Positions 1-8,663 are shown, numbered from the stretch's first letter. The stretch: DNA of 64,000 nt from Jannaschia pagri (GCF_019655435.1 NZ_BPFH01000007.1:62001-126000); one strand, 5' to 3'. The notes: generated by a model not told the origin, from the letters alone. A program made the numbers and translations.

Positions 1-414
1 GCGCGGCGTCGCGCGGATGGGCGCGACCAGCGACGGAGCAGGCTTAGGCGCCTCGGCCACGGGGGGGGCGGTTGGGGGCAGGGTGGGCTCCGGCACGGCG
101 GCCTCCGGCTCCTCGACCGAGGCCATATGGGCGTCCCAGGCGGCGGCTTCCTCGTCTGGCAGGCGCTCCGCCATCCATTGATCCAAGCGCTCTAGCAGGG
201 CTTCATCCGGCGCCTCGGCGTGCATGGCGCTGTAGCGTTGGACGAGCAGGGCGACCCGCAACGTCTCTGCATCGGCGGCGAAGGCGTCGGATTGCTCCGC
301 CGCCATAAGGGTGTCCGTGTCGAAGGATTCCGCGATCAGCAAATCGCCGTCGTCTTCGTGTCGCGCGGCCTCTAGCGCGGCGCGCAGCCGCGCCGCTTCG
401 TCTTCGGTCACCAT
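1..414 (-). CDS. hypothetical protein, acidic and Ala/Glu-rich (3' end outside window)
   Basis: This open frame runs from an ATG at 414 to the window edge without a stop, giving at least 138 codons. It starts 16 bases after the livF stop, with AGGAAG about 10 bases upstream of the ATG, so it is probably the last gene of the liv operon. The visible N-terminal part begins MVTEDEAARLRAALEAAR, is rich in Ala, Glu and Asp, and becomes Pro-rich after about residue 105. A segment near residues 80-95 (MAERLPDEEAAAWDAH) looks like the helical start of anti-sigma-type zinc-finger proteins, but no Cys/His cluster is visible. Family not recognised. Confidence 0.6.
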   Translation of the reverse strand, partial: MVTEDEAARLRAALEAARHEDDGDLLIAESFDTDTLMAAEQSDAFAADAETLRVALLVQRYSAMHAEAPDEALLERLDQWMAERLPDEEAAAWDAHMASVEEPEAAVPEPTLPPTAPPVAEAPKPAPSLVAPIRATPR

Positions 415-430
415 ATCTAGCGCATCTTCC

Positions 431-1276
431 TCAGCTCAACCAACGCTTACGCCGCCGGTAAGATCGGACATCCCGAAAGGATTTGCGCCCTTCATCGGAC
501 ATCCCCAGGTAGAACTCCTTCACGTCGGGGTTCTCCCGCAGATCGGCGGCGGGGCCGTCCATCACGACGCGACCCGACTCGAGGATATACCCGTAGTGCG
601 CGAAACGCAGGGCCACATTGGTATTTTGTTCCGCCAGCAGAAACGACACGCCCTCTTTCTCATTGAGCGACTTCACGATGCCGAAGATTTCCTCGACCAA
701 CTGGGGGGCCAGCCCCATGGACGGCTCGTCCAGCAGGATGGTTTCCGGTCGGCTCATCAACGCCCGTCCGATGGCGCACATCTGCTGTTCCCCGCCCGAG
801 GTGTAGCCCGCCTGGGATGTCCGACGTTCCCGCAGCCGGGGGAAGTAGTCGTAGACCATTTCCAGGTCGTCCTTGATCGCGCGCCCCCCGTCCGAGCGGG
901 TATAAGCGCCTGTCAGCAGGTTTTCCTCGACGGTCAGGTGCTCAAAGCAATGCCGCCCCTCCATCACCTGAACCACACCACGCTTGACCAGTTCGGCGGG
1001 CGACAGATCCTGGATCCGCTCGCCGCGATAGGTGATGGCCCCTTTGGTCACATCCCCCCGCTCGCTGCGCAGCAGGTTCGAGATCGCCTTAAGCGTCGTC
1101 GTCTTTCCCGCCCCGTTGCCGCCGAGCAGGGCCGTGATCCCGCCCTTGGGGACACTGAGCGAGACGCCTTTCAGCACCAAGATCACGTGGTTGTAGATCA
1201 CTTCGATGTTGTTGACCTCCAGCAAGGCGTCGGTCTGCGCCGCCGCTGCCGTCGTCTCGGGTGTGGTGTCCAGCAT
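431..1276 (-). CDS. livF: branched-chain amino acid-type ABC transporter ATP-binding protein LivF
   Basis: This is a 281-residue cytoplasmic ATPase of the LivF type, one of two ATP-binding subunits powering a LivH/LivM membrane pore. Visible motifs are Walker A GGNGAGKTTTLK, the ABC signature SGGEQQ and Walker B ETILLDEPSMGLAP, followed by the H-loop region LLAEQNT, where LivF proteins carry Q rather than H. I chose the ATG at 1276 because GGAGGCA lies just upstream and the protein then begins at the normal place; the frame remains open upstream to 1477. It lies about 630 bases downstream of livK and 16 bases before the next gene. LivF identity is firm; the substrate is not. Confidence 0.93.
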   Translation of the reverse strand: MLDTTPETTAAAAQTDALLEVNNIEVIYNHVILVLKGVSLSVPKGGITALLGGNGAGKTTTLKAISNLLRSERGDVTKGAITYRGERIQDLSPAELVKRGVVQVMEGRHCFEHLTVEENLLTGAYTRSDGGRAIKDDLEMVYDYFPRLRERRTSQAGYTSGGEQQMCAIGRALMSRPETILLDEPSMGLAPQLVEEIFGIVKSLNEKEGVSFLLAEQNTNVALRFAHYGYILESGRVVMDGPAADLRENPDVKEFYLGMSDEGRKSFRDVRSYRRRKRWLS

Positions 1277-1832
1277 GGGCTGCCTCCTAGAAATCTGGGA
1301 CCAGGTCGCAGGGGTGCGCCGCGCTTGGCCTGTCGATGGGTGTTGTCCGGTGTTTGTTGTCGCTGCGGTCGACCAGAATGGCGTTCCTGCGGCGCGCGAG
1401 GCCGCCCATAGCGATGGCTTGATGGGCGTGGGGGCTGGCTGACTGCCCCGCTCGCGAGCCTGGCCGCCCCGAGGCAATACGCCGGGCGCTTAGCTTGGCC
1501 GCGACCACGGAGTATCTCTCTTTGGCAAGGGGCTTAGATGCGGGGACCAGCGAGCGAACGCATCCGTCTCCCCATGGCCGCGGAGCGACTACGGCTCGCA
1601 TTCTGTCCGACTGCCAAGGATCTTTCGTCACAGATCCCACGTCAAAGGTGGCATCGCCTCCACTCGCGTACTCTGTCCCGAGACCAAACGCCCTGCGCCC
1701 ACTCACGGATGCCGAGGTTGCTAAGGTCGCAACCCGCCGACGGACCGTTTTGACGGGCCGCACCAAGGAGCATCCAGCGCGGTCCATCACCGTCGCCAAA
1801 TCCGCCAACCATGGCAGAGCGCGCGCCTGCTG

Positions 1833-1860
1833 CATCACGGGTCCCCAAGTACTCAAATGG
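1833..1860 (-). repeat. dispersed repeat family 3, copy 1
   Basis: Read on the minus strand this has GAGTACTT, two bases, then GGACCCGTGATG. The same string with few changes occurs at 18009-18037 in the same orientation. It lies just downstream of the livK terminator hairpin. Confidence 0.5.
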
Positions 1861-1862
1861 AA

Positions 1863-1894
1863 CGCCCCGGCCGGGCACAGACCAGGCCGGGGCG
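1863..1894 (-). terminator. putative livK transcription terminator
   Basis: A perfect 10-bp inverted repeat (cgccccggcc and ggccggggcg, 12-base loop) starts 10 bases after the livK stop. No long U tract follows on the minus strand (only TT), so it may act as an mRNA-stabilising hairpin or partial terminator rather than a full stop. Confidence 0.5.
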
Positions 1895-1903
1895 CGCTGT
1901 CCA

Positions 1904-3181
1904 TCAGCCGCAGACGGGCGTGATGTTGTTCTCGGCGGCATAGGCGCCCGAGTCTTCGGCGATCAGCGGGTCGATCACGGCGCGGTCGCTGTCGATCCAG
2001 TCGGTGATGATGTTCCACTCACCGGCGGCAGCATCCCACTGCTGCACCTTGGCCTGGCCAGAGCCGCCATGGTTTTCACAGGACACGCTAAACGCCGGTC
2101 CGAAATTCGGCATGCCTAGGCTTTCCATTAGGGCCTCATCCACGACCAGAGCTTCCATTCCGTCGCGCATCATCGCGGGGGTGATGTCGGCCACGCCGTG
2201 AATTTCTTGGGCCTTCTTGGTCGCCTCAGCGGCCAACATGGCAGCATAGAATCCACGGTTGTACAGGACAGTCCCCACCTGATCGCCATTGCCCGCGGCT
2301 TTGCCCGCGTCGATCACATACTGGTTCAGATCGGCGTAGATCGGGAAGTCGGTCCCCACATTGTGCATGGCCAACGACTTGTAGCCATTGGCGGCCTCAC
2401 CCACGGGCAGCACGTCGTTCTCGGACCCGGCCCACCAGTTGCCGATGAAGTTCTCCATCGGAAAGCGGATGTTGGCGGCCTCTTGGATGGCGACCTGGTT
2501 CATCACGCCCCAGCCCCACATCACGACATAATCGGGACGCTCACGGCGGATTTGCAGCCACTGGGACTTCTGCTCCTGACCCGGGTGGTCAACGGCCAGC
2601 AGGGACAGGTCAAAGCCATGCTTTTCCGACAGCTCCTCCAGGGTGCGGATCGGCTCCTTCCCGTAGGCGGAGTTGTGGTAGACCAGCGCGATGGTCTTGC
2701 CCGACAGGTCGCCGCCGTTTTCCTCCAGCAAGTGGTTCACCGCGATGGAGGCACCGTCCCAGTAGTTCGCCGGGTAGTTGAAGACGTTGTTGAAGATGGA
2801 GCCATTGGCGGCTGACGTCCGGCCATAGCCCATCGTGTGGAGCGGGATGCCGTCAGCGGCCGTCTTGGGGATCAGCTGATAGGTGATGCCGGTCGACAGC
2901 GGCTGATAGACCAGCGCGCCTTCGCCCTTGGTGGACTCGTAACATTCCACACCCTTTTCGGTGTTATAGCCCGTCTCACACTCCAGCACGCGGGTCATGA
3001 CACCGCCGATGCCGCCATCGCGTTCGTTCAGCAGGGTGAAGTAATCCGCGTATCCATCGGCAAAGGGGATACCCCCTGCCGCGTAAGGCCCCGTGCGGTA
3101 CGATAGCGACGGATAGACCAGATCGGCCATTGCGGGGGCCGCCGCACAGATCGCCGCAATCGTCAGTGTTCCTAGTTTCAT
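1904..3181 (-). CDS. livK: branched-chain amino acid-type ABC transporter substrate-binding protein LivK
   Basis: This 425-residue periplasmic binding protein belongs to the Leu/Ile/Val (type I periplasmic) family. It starts with a Sec signal peptide (MKLGTLTIAAICAAAPAMA, cleavage after AMA) and continues LVYPSLSYRTGPYAAGG. Cys residues near positions 68, 77 and 390-425 suggest disulfides. It sits between livM and livF. The substrate cannot be told from sequence; the acyl-CoA ligase at the operon head argues for a carboxylic acid or aromatic or branched ligand as much as for an amino acid. The ATG at 3181 has GGGAGG upstream and opens directly into the signal peptide. Confidence 0.92.
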   Translation of the reverse strand: MKLGTLTIAAICAAAPAMADLVYPSLSYRTGPYAAGGIPFADGYADYFTLLNERDGGIGGVMTRVLECETGYNTEKGVECYESTKGEGALVYQPLSTGITYQLIPKTAADGIPLHTMGYGRTSAANGSIFNNVFNYPANYWDGASIAVNHLLEENGGDLSGKTIALVYHNSAYGKEPIRTLEELSEKHGFDLSLLAVDHPGQEQKSQWLQIRRERPDYVVMWGWGVMNQVAIQEAANIRFPMENFIGNWWAGSENDVLPVGEAANGYKSLAMHNVGTDFPIYADLNQYVIDAGKAAGNGDQVGTVLYNRGFYAAMLAAEATKKAQEIHGVADITPAMMRDGMEALVVDEALMESLGMPNFGPAFSVSCENHGGSGQAKVQQWDAAAGEWNIITDWIDSDRAVIDPLIAEDSGAYAAENNITPVCG

Positions 3182-3277
3182 CGGTTCTTTCCTCCCTAAG
3201 GTGTTCCGATTGTTGTTCGGCGGGCCTCCCCCGCCTCCTCCCGAAGGGCCGCGCCTGGGCGCGACCCCGATCCGTAG

Positions 3278-3295
3278 GGCGGGGGTCCCCCCGCC
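3278..3295 (-). promoter_or_regulatory. GC hairpin between livM and livK
   Basis: The inverted repeat ggcgggg...ccccgcc (7-bp stem, 4-base loop) lies in the 120-base livM-livK gap. It has no U tract. A hairpin at this place could protect the abundant livK message from exonucleases; that role is inference from other binding-protein operons. Confidence 0.35.
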
Positions 3296-3301
3296 GTCCC
3301 C

Positions 3302-4378
3302 TCAGTGGGGGAAGGGCCAAAGCCGCAGCTTCTCCTTGGTCAGGCGCCACAATTGGGCCAGGCCGTGGGGCTCCACCACAAGAAAGAAGATGATGAGCGC
3401 GCCGACAATGACCAGGTTCAAATGCGCCACGATATCCGTGGGCCAGCCGAGCAGATCCACGCCCACCAGTTTCAGCACCACAGGCAGCAAGACCAGGAAC
3501 GCCGCGCCAGCGAAACTGCCGAAGATCGAGCCCAGGCCGCCGATGATGATCATGAACAGCACCAGGAATGACTTGGTGATGCCATAGACTTCCCCCACCT
3601 CGACCGCGCCGAGGTAGACCGTGAAGAAGAGCGCGCCCGAGATGCCCACAAAGAACGAGGACACCGCAAAGGCCGTGAGCTTCGCGCGCAAGGGGTTCAC
3701 CCCGATGATCTCGGCGGCGATGTCCATGTCGCGGATGGCCATCCACTGCCGCCCCACGGTGCCCCGCGTCAAATTCCGCGCGATCCAGGCAAGGGCGATG
3801 ACGAATATCAGGCAGAACAGGTACTGCGCCCAGGCTTGGGTGTTCGGCCCCGTCACGATGATCCCAAAGACCGACCGCTCCGGCGCGTTGATCTGACCGG
3901 AAGCCGAGTAGTTGTAGAACCACCCCACTTTGTTGAACATCCAGACCAGAAAGAACTGCGCCGCAAGCGTGGCTACGGCCAGATAGAACCCCTTGATCCG
4001 CAAGGATGGCAGCCCGAAGGCCGCGCCCACAGCTGCGGTGATGAAGCCCGACAGGATGGTCACCGTGAACATGTCCATCCAGGGGAAGGCCGTCATCAGC
4101 TTGTAGGAGGCATAGGCCCCCACGGCCATGAACCCGCCGGTCCCCAGGCTGACCTGACCGCAGTATCCCGTCAGGATGTTCAGCCCCAGGGCCGCGATGG
4201 CATAGATCAGGAACGGGACCAGGAAGGACGACGCCCAGTAGTCCGTTATGATGAACGGCACCACCAACACGGCGACCGCCAGCAAGGCCCAATAGCCGAC
4301 GCGATCGAACTGGATGGGAAAGGTCTGATTGTCAGCGGTATAGGACGTTTTGAAATCGCCCGCCTCACGGTACAGCAT
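3302..4378 (-). CDS. livM: branched-chain amino acid-type ABC transporter permease LivM
   Basis: This 358-residue inner-membrane permease of the LivM type has about ten hydrophobic segments. The family signature appears as LGLNILTGYCGQVSLGTGGFMAVGAYAS near residues 65-95, and the conserved coupling segment as GLPSLRIKGFYLAVATLA near residues 125-145. The C-terminus ends with the usual VEPHGLAQLWR. It pairs with LivH to form the pore. The ATG at 4378 is followed by a soluble lead of about 28 residues. The small membrane gene at 4522 lies between it and livH. Confidence 0.93.
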   Translation of the reverse strand: MLYREAGDFKTSYTADNQTFPIQFDRVGYWALLAVAVLVVPFIITDYWASSFLVPFLIYAIAALGLNILTGYCGQVSLGTGGFMAVGAYASYKLMTAFPWMDMFTVTILSGFITAAVGAAFGLPSLRIKGFYLAVATLAAQFFLVWMFNKVGWFYNYSASGQINAPERSVFGIIVTGPNTQAWAQYLFCLIFVIALAWIARNLTRGTVGRQWMAIRDMDIAAEIIGVNPLRAKLTAFAVSSFFVGISGALFFTVYLGAVEVGEVYGITKSFLVLFMIIIGGLGSIFGSFAGAAFLVLLPVVLKLVGVDLLGWPTDIVAHLNLVIVGALIIFFLVVEPHGLAQLWRLTKEKLRLWPFPH

Positions 4379-4521
4379 CTCTCATCCCCCTCCCAAGGGC
4401 GCGCAGGATCTTACGGGCGTGCGCGTGTCACACGGCCCTTGCAGGTTTAGTGGTGTTCTGTGGGTCTCTTGTGTTCGGCGATCCCGCCAGGGTCCCGACC
4501 ACGGCTGACGCGAGGCTGTGC

Positions 4522-4881
4522 CTACAGCTTGCGCAAGGCCGACACGATATGGGCGTTGGCCCGGGTCAGCCGCACCTCGCCCACGAAGCGGTAGAACGAC
4601 CGCAGCGCGATGACCAAGGCCAAGATCGACAGCATTGTCCAATCGGGGTCCCCGGCGGCGGCCAACACGGCGTTGAGATCCGTCAGCAATTCCGGGTTGG
4701 TCCGCGCGTCCACGTGGTCCGTCATCTGGACGATGGCCTCTTGCAAGGCCTGCTTGCGCAGATGCTCCAACCGACCGAAGAACACCGCAACCGCACCCCA
4801 GGCCAAAAACACGAACAAATGTGCGGGTTTGCCCTGCGTCTGTTGGTCGTCGTCTGTTGGGGACTTGCTTGCTGGAAACAC
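4522..4881 (-). CDS. small membrane protein of the liv operon
   Basis: The 119-residue protein has a charged N-terminus (about residues 1-20), a hydrophobic segment (LFVFLAWGAVAVFFG, about 22-36), a helical soluble stretch with many Gln, Glu and Asp residues, and a second hydrophobic segment (WTMLSILALVIALRSFYRFVG, about 80-100). It therefore probably has two membrane helices. It lies between livH and livM in the same direction, which suggests an accessory role for this transporter. I do not recognise a named family. The start at 4881 is a reasonable ATG; others nearby would shift it only slightly. Confidence 0.7.
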   Translation of the reverse strand: MFPASKSPTDDDQQTQGKPAHLFVFLAWGAVAVFFGRLEHLRKQALQEAIVQMTDHVDARTNPELLTDLNAVLAAAGDPDWTMLSILALVIALRSFYRFVGEVRLTRANAHIVSALRKL

Positions 4882-5060
4882 GGCGCTGTCCGGGTAAAAA
4901 TGACCTTACGTCATCTTCGCAGACAAATCCGGCATTTCTATGTCTTTGACGTGGGGTCGAAATCGGCTGTTTGACCGATTGTCCGTTCCAGTTGACGCAA
5001 ACTGTCAATACTTTTGAGACATCGCTCGCAACAAACGGGCCGCAACGATCCCCCATATCG

Positions 5061-6050
5061 CTAGACCCGTTCAATGATCTTCTCCCCAAACAGGCCTTGG
5101 GGGCGGAACACCAGGAAGATCAGCGCCAGCACATAGGCGAACCAGTTCTCGGTCGCCCCGCCCAGGTATGGGGCACCGATGGCAAACTCGAACAGCTTCT
5201 CGCCCACGCCGATGATCAGTCCACCAACAATCGCACCGGGAATTGAGGTGAAACCGCCCAGCATCAGAACCGGCAAAGCCTTCAGAGCGATCAGCGACAG
5301 CGAAAACTGCACGCCCGATTTGGTCCCCCACATGATCCCAGCGACCAGAGCCACAAAGCCCGCGATGGACCAGACCAGCACCCAAATGAAGTTGAGCGAG
5401 ATGCCCACAGACAGGGCCGCCTGGTGGTCATCCGCCACAGCCCGCAGGGCGCGGCCCTCTTTGGTATATTGGCTGAACGCCACCAGTCCCAGGACCAGCA
5501 ATGCCGCGATGATCGTCGCCACGATGTCCAGGTTGTCGATAAAGAACCCATAGCCAAAGGCATCGAAAGTTGTCGTATCGATCCAGTCGTTGATGCCTTG
5601 CGGCAGGCCCACGTCCAGCTTCTTGATCTCAGACCCCCACATCAGGTCGGCCACGCCCTCCAGGAAGTAGGCCAGCCCGATGGTCGCCATGAACAGGATG
5701 ATCGGCTCCTGGTTGACGAGATGGCGGAAAATGTAACGGTTCACTGCCCAGGCGAAGGCCGCCATGATCACCACTGTCAGCAGGATCGCGGCCAGGGCAG
5801 GGACTTCCCACCCGAAGTGATGGATTTTCGTGCCGAAGGTCGCGTTGATCAGATGGGCGAAGGGCACCTGGCCGTTCTGAATGCCGACCAGCGTCATCGC
5901 TGCAAACAGCGCCATGACCCCCTGGGCATAGTTGAAGATGCCCGAGGCTTTGAAGATCAACACGAAACCAAGCGCCACCAAGGCATACATCACCCCGGCC
6001 ATGAGCCCGTTCAGGGACACCTCGATGGCAAAAAGGAGTTGGTCAGGCAT
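5061..6050 (-). CDS. livH: branched-chain amino acid-type ABC transporter permease LivH
   Basis: The 329-residue permease of the LivH type has about eight to nine membrane segments. Typical features are the N-terminal MAGVMYALVALGFVLIFKAS, followed by IFNYAQGVM (the family NFAQG-like motif, near residues 38-46), and the C-terminal coupling region with KALPVLMLGGFTSIPGAIVGG near 260-280. It begins 3 bases after the stop of the preceding exported-protein gene, so the two are co-transcribed. Partner of LivM, LivG and LivF. Confidence 0.94.
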   Translation of the reverse strand: MPDQLLFAIEVSLNGLMAGVMYALVALGFVLIFKASGIFNYAQGVMALFAAMTLVGIQNGQVPFAHLINATFGTKIHHFGWEVPALAAILLTVVIMAAFAWAVNRYIFRHLVNQEPIILFMATIGLAYFLEGVADLMWGSEIKKLDVGLPQGINDWIDTTTFDAFGYGFFIDNLDIVATIIAALLVLGLVAFSQYTKEGRALRAVADDHQAALSVGISLNFIWVLVWSIAGFVALVAGIMWGTKSGVQFSLSLIALKALPVLMLGGFTSIPGAIVGGLIIGVGEKLFEFAIGAPYLGGATENWFAYVLALIFLVFRPQGLFGEKIIERV

Positions 6051-6053
6051 GTC

Positions 6054-6578
6054 TTAGACCCCCAGCTGGGCGCAGGGCACATGGGCCCCGGCCAAATCAA
6101 AGTGAAAGTAAGCGGACGTCATCTGCGTTACGCTTTTCAGGTAAAAGCTGCGGCCATCGAAGGTGCAGCCACGCCAAACATCCGGAAAGCTCCGTTGGTC
6201 TTCGGCGTGAAACGACAAATCCGCATCGGCGATATCCGTGAGCAGCGCGCGCACGGCGCGACCGCGTCCCTCGTTACCCGCGAAATTGGACCCCGGCGTG
6301 GTGGCGCAGATCGTCGCGACGTGATCGGGCCAATGAGCGGGGGGCAACACATCTAAACCGACAGTCCAGACGCCATGGGAGAGCCGTACTGTCGTGTTGC
6401 CGACGTCTGTCAAAGCCCATCCGTCTAAGTCCTGAAGGTCCCCGGTGGTGACCACATGCAAACAGGCGGAGATGGCCTCCGACCAAGCCTGTGCTTCCTC
6501 GGGCGGTATCACGACCGCATCCGCTATCGCGGGCGATGCCACACACCAGGCGGCGGAGATCAGGGCCTTACCCTTCAA
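6054..6578 (-). CDS. exported hypothetical protein inside the liv operon (TTG start)
   Basis: I place the start at the TTG at 6578, because it opens directly into a signal peptide (KGKALISAAWCVASPAIADA), has GGGAGA just upstream, and overlaps the 3' end of the previous gene by 11 bases, which suggests translational coupling. The frame is open upstream to an ATG at 6680, but that would bury the signal peptide inside the previous gene. The 174-residue product is predicted to be periplasmic, with four Cys after cleavage. Family not recognised. It precedes livH by 3 bases. See also the exported neighbours at 6568-7062 and 7893-8663. Confidence 0.6.
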   Translation of the reverse strand: MKGKALISAAWCVASPAIADAVVIPPEEAQAWSEAISACLHVVTTGDLQDLDGWALTDVGNTTVRLSHGVWTVGLDVLPPAHWPDHVATICATTPGSNFAGNEGRGRAVRALLTDIADADLSFHAEDQRSFPDVWRGCTFDGRSFYLKSVTQMTSAYFHFDLAGAHVPCAQLGV

Positions 6579-7062
6579 GGTCCGTCTCCCGAACCAGATA
6601 GCCGTCTGCCAGCGCTTCAACCTCGATCCGAGGCTCACGCCAGCGGTCTGATTGCCAAACGCCCGCTCTGACTTCGGCATAGCGGCGCCCGTCCGACCGC
6701 CCCATGAGCCGCGCCGAGAGCGATGCCGTCGCCGCCCCTGTCACCGCGCAGGTCGACTCCGTCGTTATGACCCGCAAGCCGCTCCCGTCGGACCAGGCAC
6801 CATTCGCATCGGTCAGACCCCTCATGTCGGGCGTCAACAGATGCTCATAGGGCAAGAGGCATCGCCGTTCGAACGTGTCCCAAAGCCTGTCCCCGGCGGC
6901 AAAGCTCGGCTGCGCCAGGCAAGCCGCTAGGGCGCCAGCCACGACCAGCGGGACAGGCCCGAACCCGCCCTTCGATGTTCCACAAATATGCCGGGGGGGA
7001 TCGGCCAAAGGCCGATGGGGGGCTGGCCCCCCACTCCGCCCGAGACGCGTCCCGTCAGTCAT
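6568..7062 (-). CDS. exported hypothetical protein with a repeat-derived N-terminus
   Basis: The ATG at 7062 overlaps the livG stop (ATGACTGA), a typical coupled start. After MTDG, codons about 5-31 come from a dispersed repeat (hairpin plus core, 6971-7040) and read through to HICGTSK. Only then comes a normal signal peptide (VPLVVAGALAACLAQPSFAAG). The mature part begins GDRLWDTFERRCLLPYEHLL and holds three Cys. If translation starts at 7062 the signal peptide lies about 32 residues from the N-terminus; a GTG inside it would give too short a signal. Family not recognised. 164 residues from the ATG. Confidence 0.62.
   Translation of the reverse strand: MTDGTRLGRSGGPAPHRPLADPPRHICGTSKGGFGPVPLVVAGALAACLAQPSFAAGDRLWDTFERRCLLPYEHLLTPDMRGLTDANGAWSDGSGLRVITTESTCAVTGAATASLSARLMGRSDGRRYAEVRAGVWQSDRWREPRIEVEALADGYLVRETDLEG
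6971..7040 (+). repeat. dispersed repeat family 1, copy 1 (inside a coding frame)
   Basis: The core TTCGATGTTCC, two bases, AAATATGCC occupies 6971-6992. It is followed by two hairpins, atcggcc/ggccgat (7000-7016) and ggggggc/gcccccc (7017-7032). The minus-strand gene starting at 7062 is translated through it. This copy carries an extra hairpin compared with those at 23857 and 60693. Confidence 0.8.
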
Positions 7063-7870
7063 GGGCTACACCGAGATACGCGTCGATCACGTCTTGGTTC
7101 GACCGCACCTCATCGGGTGTGCCATCCCCGATCTTGCGCCCGTAATCCATCACGACGACGCGGTCCGACAGGTCCATGACAACACCCATGTCGTGCTCGA
7201 TCAAGGCAATGGTCGTCCCGAACTCGTCGTTCACATCCAGGATGAAGCGGGACATGTCCTCCTTCTCTTCGACATTCATGCCCGCCATGGGCTCGTCCAG
7301 TAGAAGCAGTTTCGGCTCGGCGGCCAGGGCGCGGGCCAATTCGACCCGCTTCTTCAATCCATAGGGCAGACGACCGACTGGCGTTTTGCGGATCGCCTGG
7401 ATTTCCAGGAAGTCGATCACCCGCTCTACAGCCTCGCGGTTCTCCACCTCTTCGCGGGCTGCGCGGCCCCACCAGAGGCCCTGGGCGAACAGGTTCGAAG
7501 ACATATAGCCCAGGCGCCCCGTCATCACGTTGTCCAGAACGGACATCCCCTCGAACAGGGCGATGTTCTGAAATGTGCGGGCGATCCCTTGCTGGGCGAC
7601 TTGATAGGGCTTCATCGGCGGACGCGGCGCGCCGCGGAACCAGACCTCGCCCTCCTGTGGAATGTAAAAGCCCGAGATGACGTTAAGCATCGACGATTTG
7701 CCCGCCCCGTTCGGGCCGATGATCGCGCGGATTTCGCCCTCGCGGATATCGAACGAGATGTTCTTGATCGCCTCCACCCCGCCGAAGCGCAGCGTGATGT
7801 TGCGCAGGTCGAGGACGGTGCCGCCGATGGTCCGACCGTCTGCGGTCGTGGTGGTTTGCGTGTCTAGCAT
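7055..7870 (-). CDS. livG: branched-chain amino acid-type ABC transporter ATP-binding protein LivG
   Basis: This 271-residue ATPase is the LivG partner of LivF. Walker A is GPNGAGKSS, and a Q-loop region ARTFQNIALFEGMSVLDNV follows. The signature segment is unusual: LPYGLKKRVELARAL in place of LSGGQQ, a variant seen in LivG proteins. Walker B is LLLLDEPMAGM, and the H-loop is ALIEHDMGVV. The stop overlaps the ATG of the next exported-protein gene by 8 bases, and 22 bases separate it from the exported protein before it. The substrate is unknown. Confidence 0.94.
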   Translation of the reverse strand: MLDTQTTTTADGRTIGGTVLDLRNITLRFGGVEAIKNISFDIREGEIRAIIGPNGAGKSSMLNVISGFYIPQEGEVWFRGAPRPPMKPYQVAQQGIARTFQNIALFEGMSVLDNVMTGRLGYMSSNLFAQGLWWGRAAREEVENREAVERVIDFLEIQAIRKTPVGRLPYGLKKRVELARALAAEPKLLLLDEPMAGMNVEEKEDMSRFILDVNDEFGTTIALIEHDMGVVMDLSDRVVVMDYGRKIGDGTPDEVRSNQDVIDAYLGVAHD

Positions 7871-7892
7871 GTCGCTCTCCGTTGGGCGGGGG

Positions 7893-8663
7893 TTATCCCG
7901 CCGTCGCCCCTTGCGTGCGGGGGTCGCGCGTGGCTGATCCCTGTCTGTTCTGTGCCGTCAGCAACGATGGCCCACCGCATGTCGGAACATCCGCTTTCTC
8001 ACTGACGGCGCTGCGAAAATAGCCGGTGGCGGGCTCTACCGTCAGGCTAGCGATGACCGAGCACTCTCGCGCATTTGGTTGGTGCAATTCCATGCCCATG
8101 CGACGGGTGCGGTCGTCGGACCGGAGCGTCACCGCCGTCCAGGCGCCCGTTGCCACGGCACGGTCGCGCATGTCGCCATAGGCATCCCGAAGCAATTCCA
8201 TCTGCGCTGCCGTCAGGCCGGGGCCGCCGCGCCTCGGGATGATCTCGCAGATGGTCCGCGTCCCGGGCCGGGTTTTCATCTCGATCACCCGGAGTTCCAG
8301 GGATCCGCCCGGTCGCCCCCAGACACCCCTCGGGGCCGTTGTTCCGACCCGGGCGACGCCCTGGCCGATGTACCGTCGGGTGCCATCGGTGAGACGGCGA
8401 TTGTAGGTCAACGTGGGCGCCCGCTCCTCCAAGCCGGATAGGTCGATGGCAGAGGCCCCCGCCACGGCTTGGCCGCATCGCGCTTGCAGATCGCGCCACT
8501 CCGTCAGCATATCCGCCGAGGCCGGTGACGAAACTGTGGCGAGCGCCGCGAGGCCAACAAGGGCTGGGGCCAGGCCCCTACGCCGCCAAGGCGACCTGGC
8601 GGCGGCCCGACGACGACCCCCACCAGTGGTCGCAAAGGCGCGGGAGCGAGATGACAGGATCAC
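7893..8663 (-). CDS. exported hypothetical protein between acyl-CoA ligase and livG
   Basis: The GTG at 8663 overlaps the stop of the acyl-CoA synthetase (GTGA), so the gene is translationally coupled. The first 30 residues are very basic, then comes a hydrophobic signal segment (LAPALVGLAALATVSSPASA) with a likely cleavage after ASA. The mature protein begins DMLTEWRDLQARCGQAV and has four Cys. The N-terminal pattern Trp, then Cys about six residues later, resembles the two other exported proteins of this operon. 256 residues from the GTG; a start nearer the signal peptide is possible. Family not recognised. Confidence 0.65.
   Translation of the reverse strand: MILSSRSRAFATTGGGRRRAAARSPWRRRGLAPALVGLAALATVSSPASADMLTEWRDLQARCGQAVAGASAIDLSGLEERAPTLTYNRRLTDGTRRYIGQGVARVGTTAPRGVWGRPGGSLELRVIEMKTRPGTRTICEIIPRRGGPGLTAAQMELLRDAYGDMRDRAVATGAWTAVTLRSDDRTRRMGMELHQPNARECSVIASLTVEPATGYFRSAVSEKADVPTCGGPSLLTAQNRQGSATRDPRTQGATAG

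Larger units (their letters stand above)
1277..1903. other. gene-free stretch between livK and livF
   Basis: About 630 bases contain no convincing gene; the frames that are open on either strand have no codon bias or recognisable protein. The stretch holds the putative livK terminator (1863-1894), one copy of a dispersed repeat (1833-1860) and the livF leader. Its length inside an otherwise tight operon suggests that livF has its own promoter or that mRNA is processed here. Confidence 0.5.

Noticed and set aside
311-1411. Long open frame on the plus strand (366 codons) opposite livF
   Set aside because: Its sequence is the antisense of the clear LivF protein, with no own domain, and the minus-strand gene has all ABC motifs.
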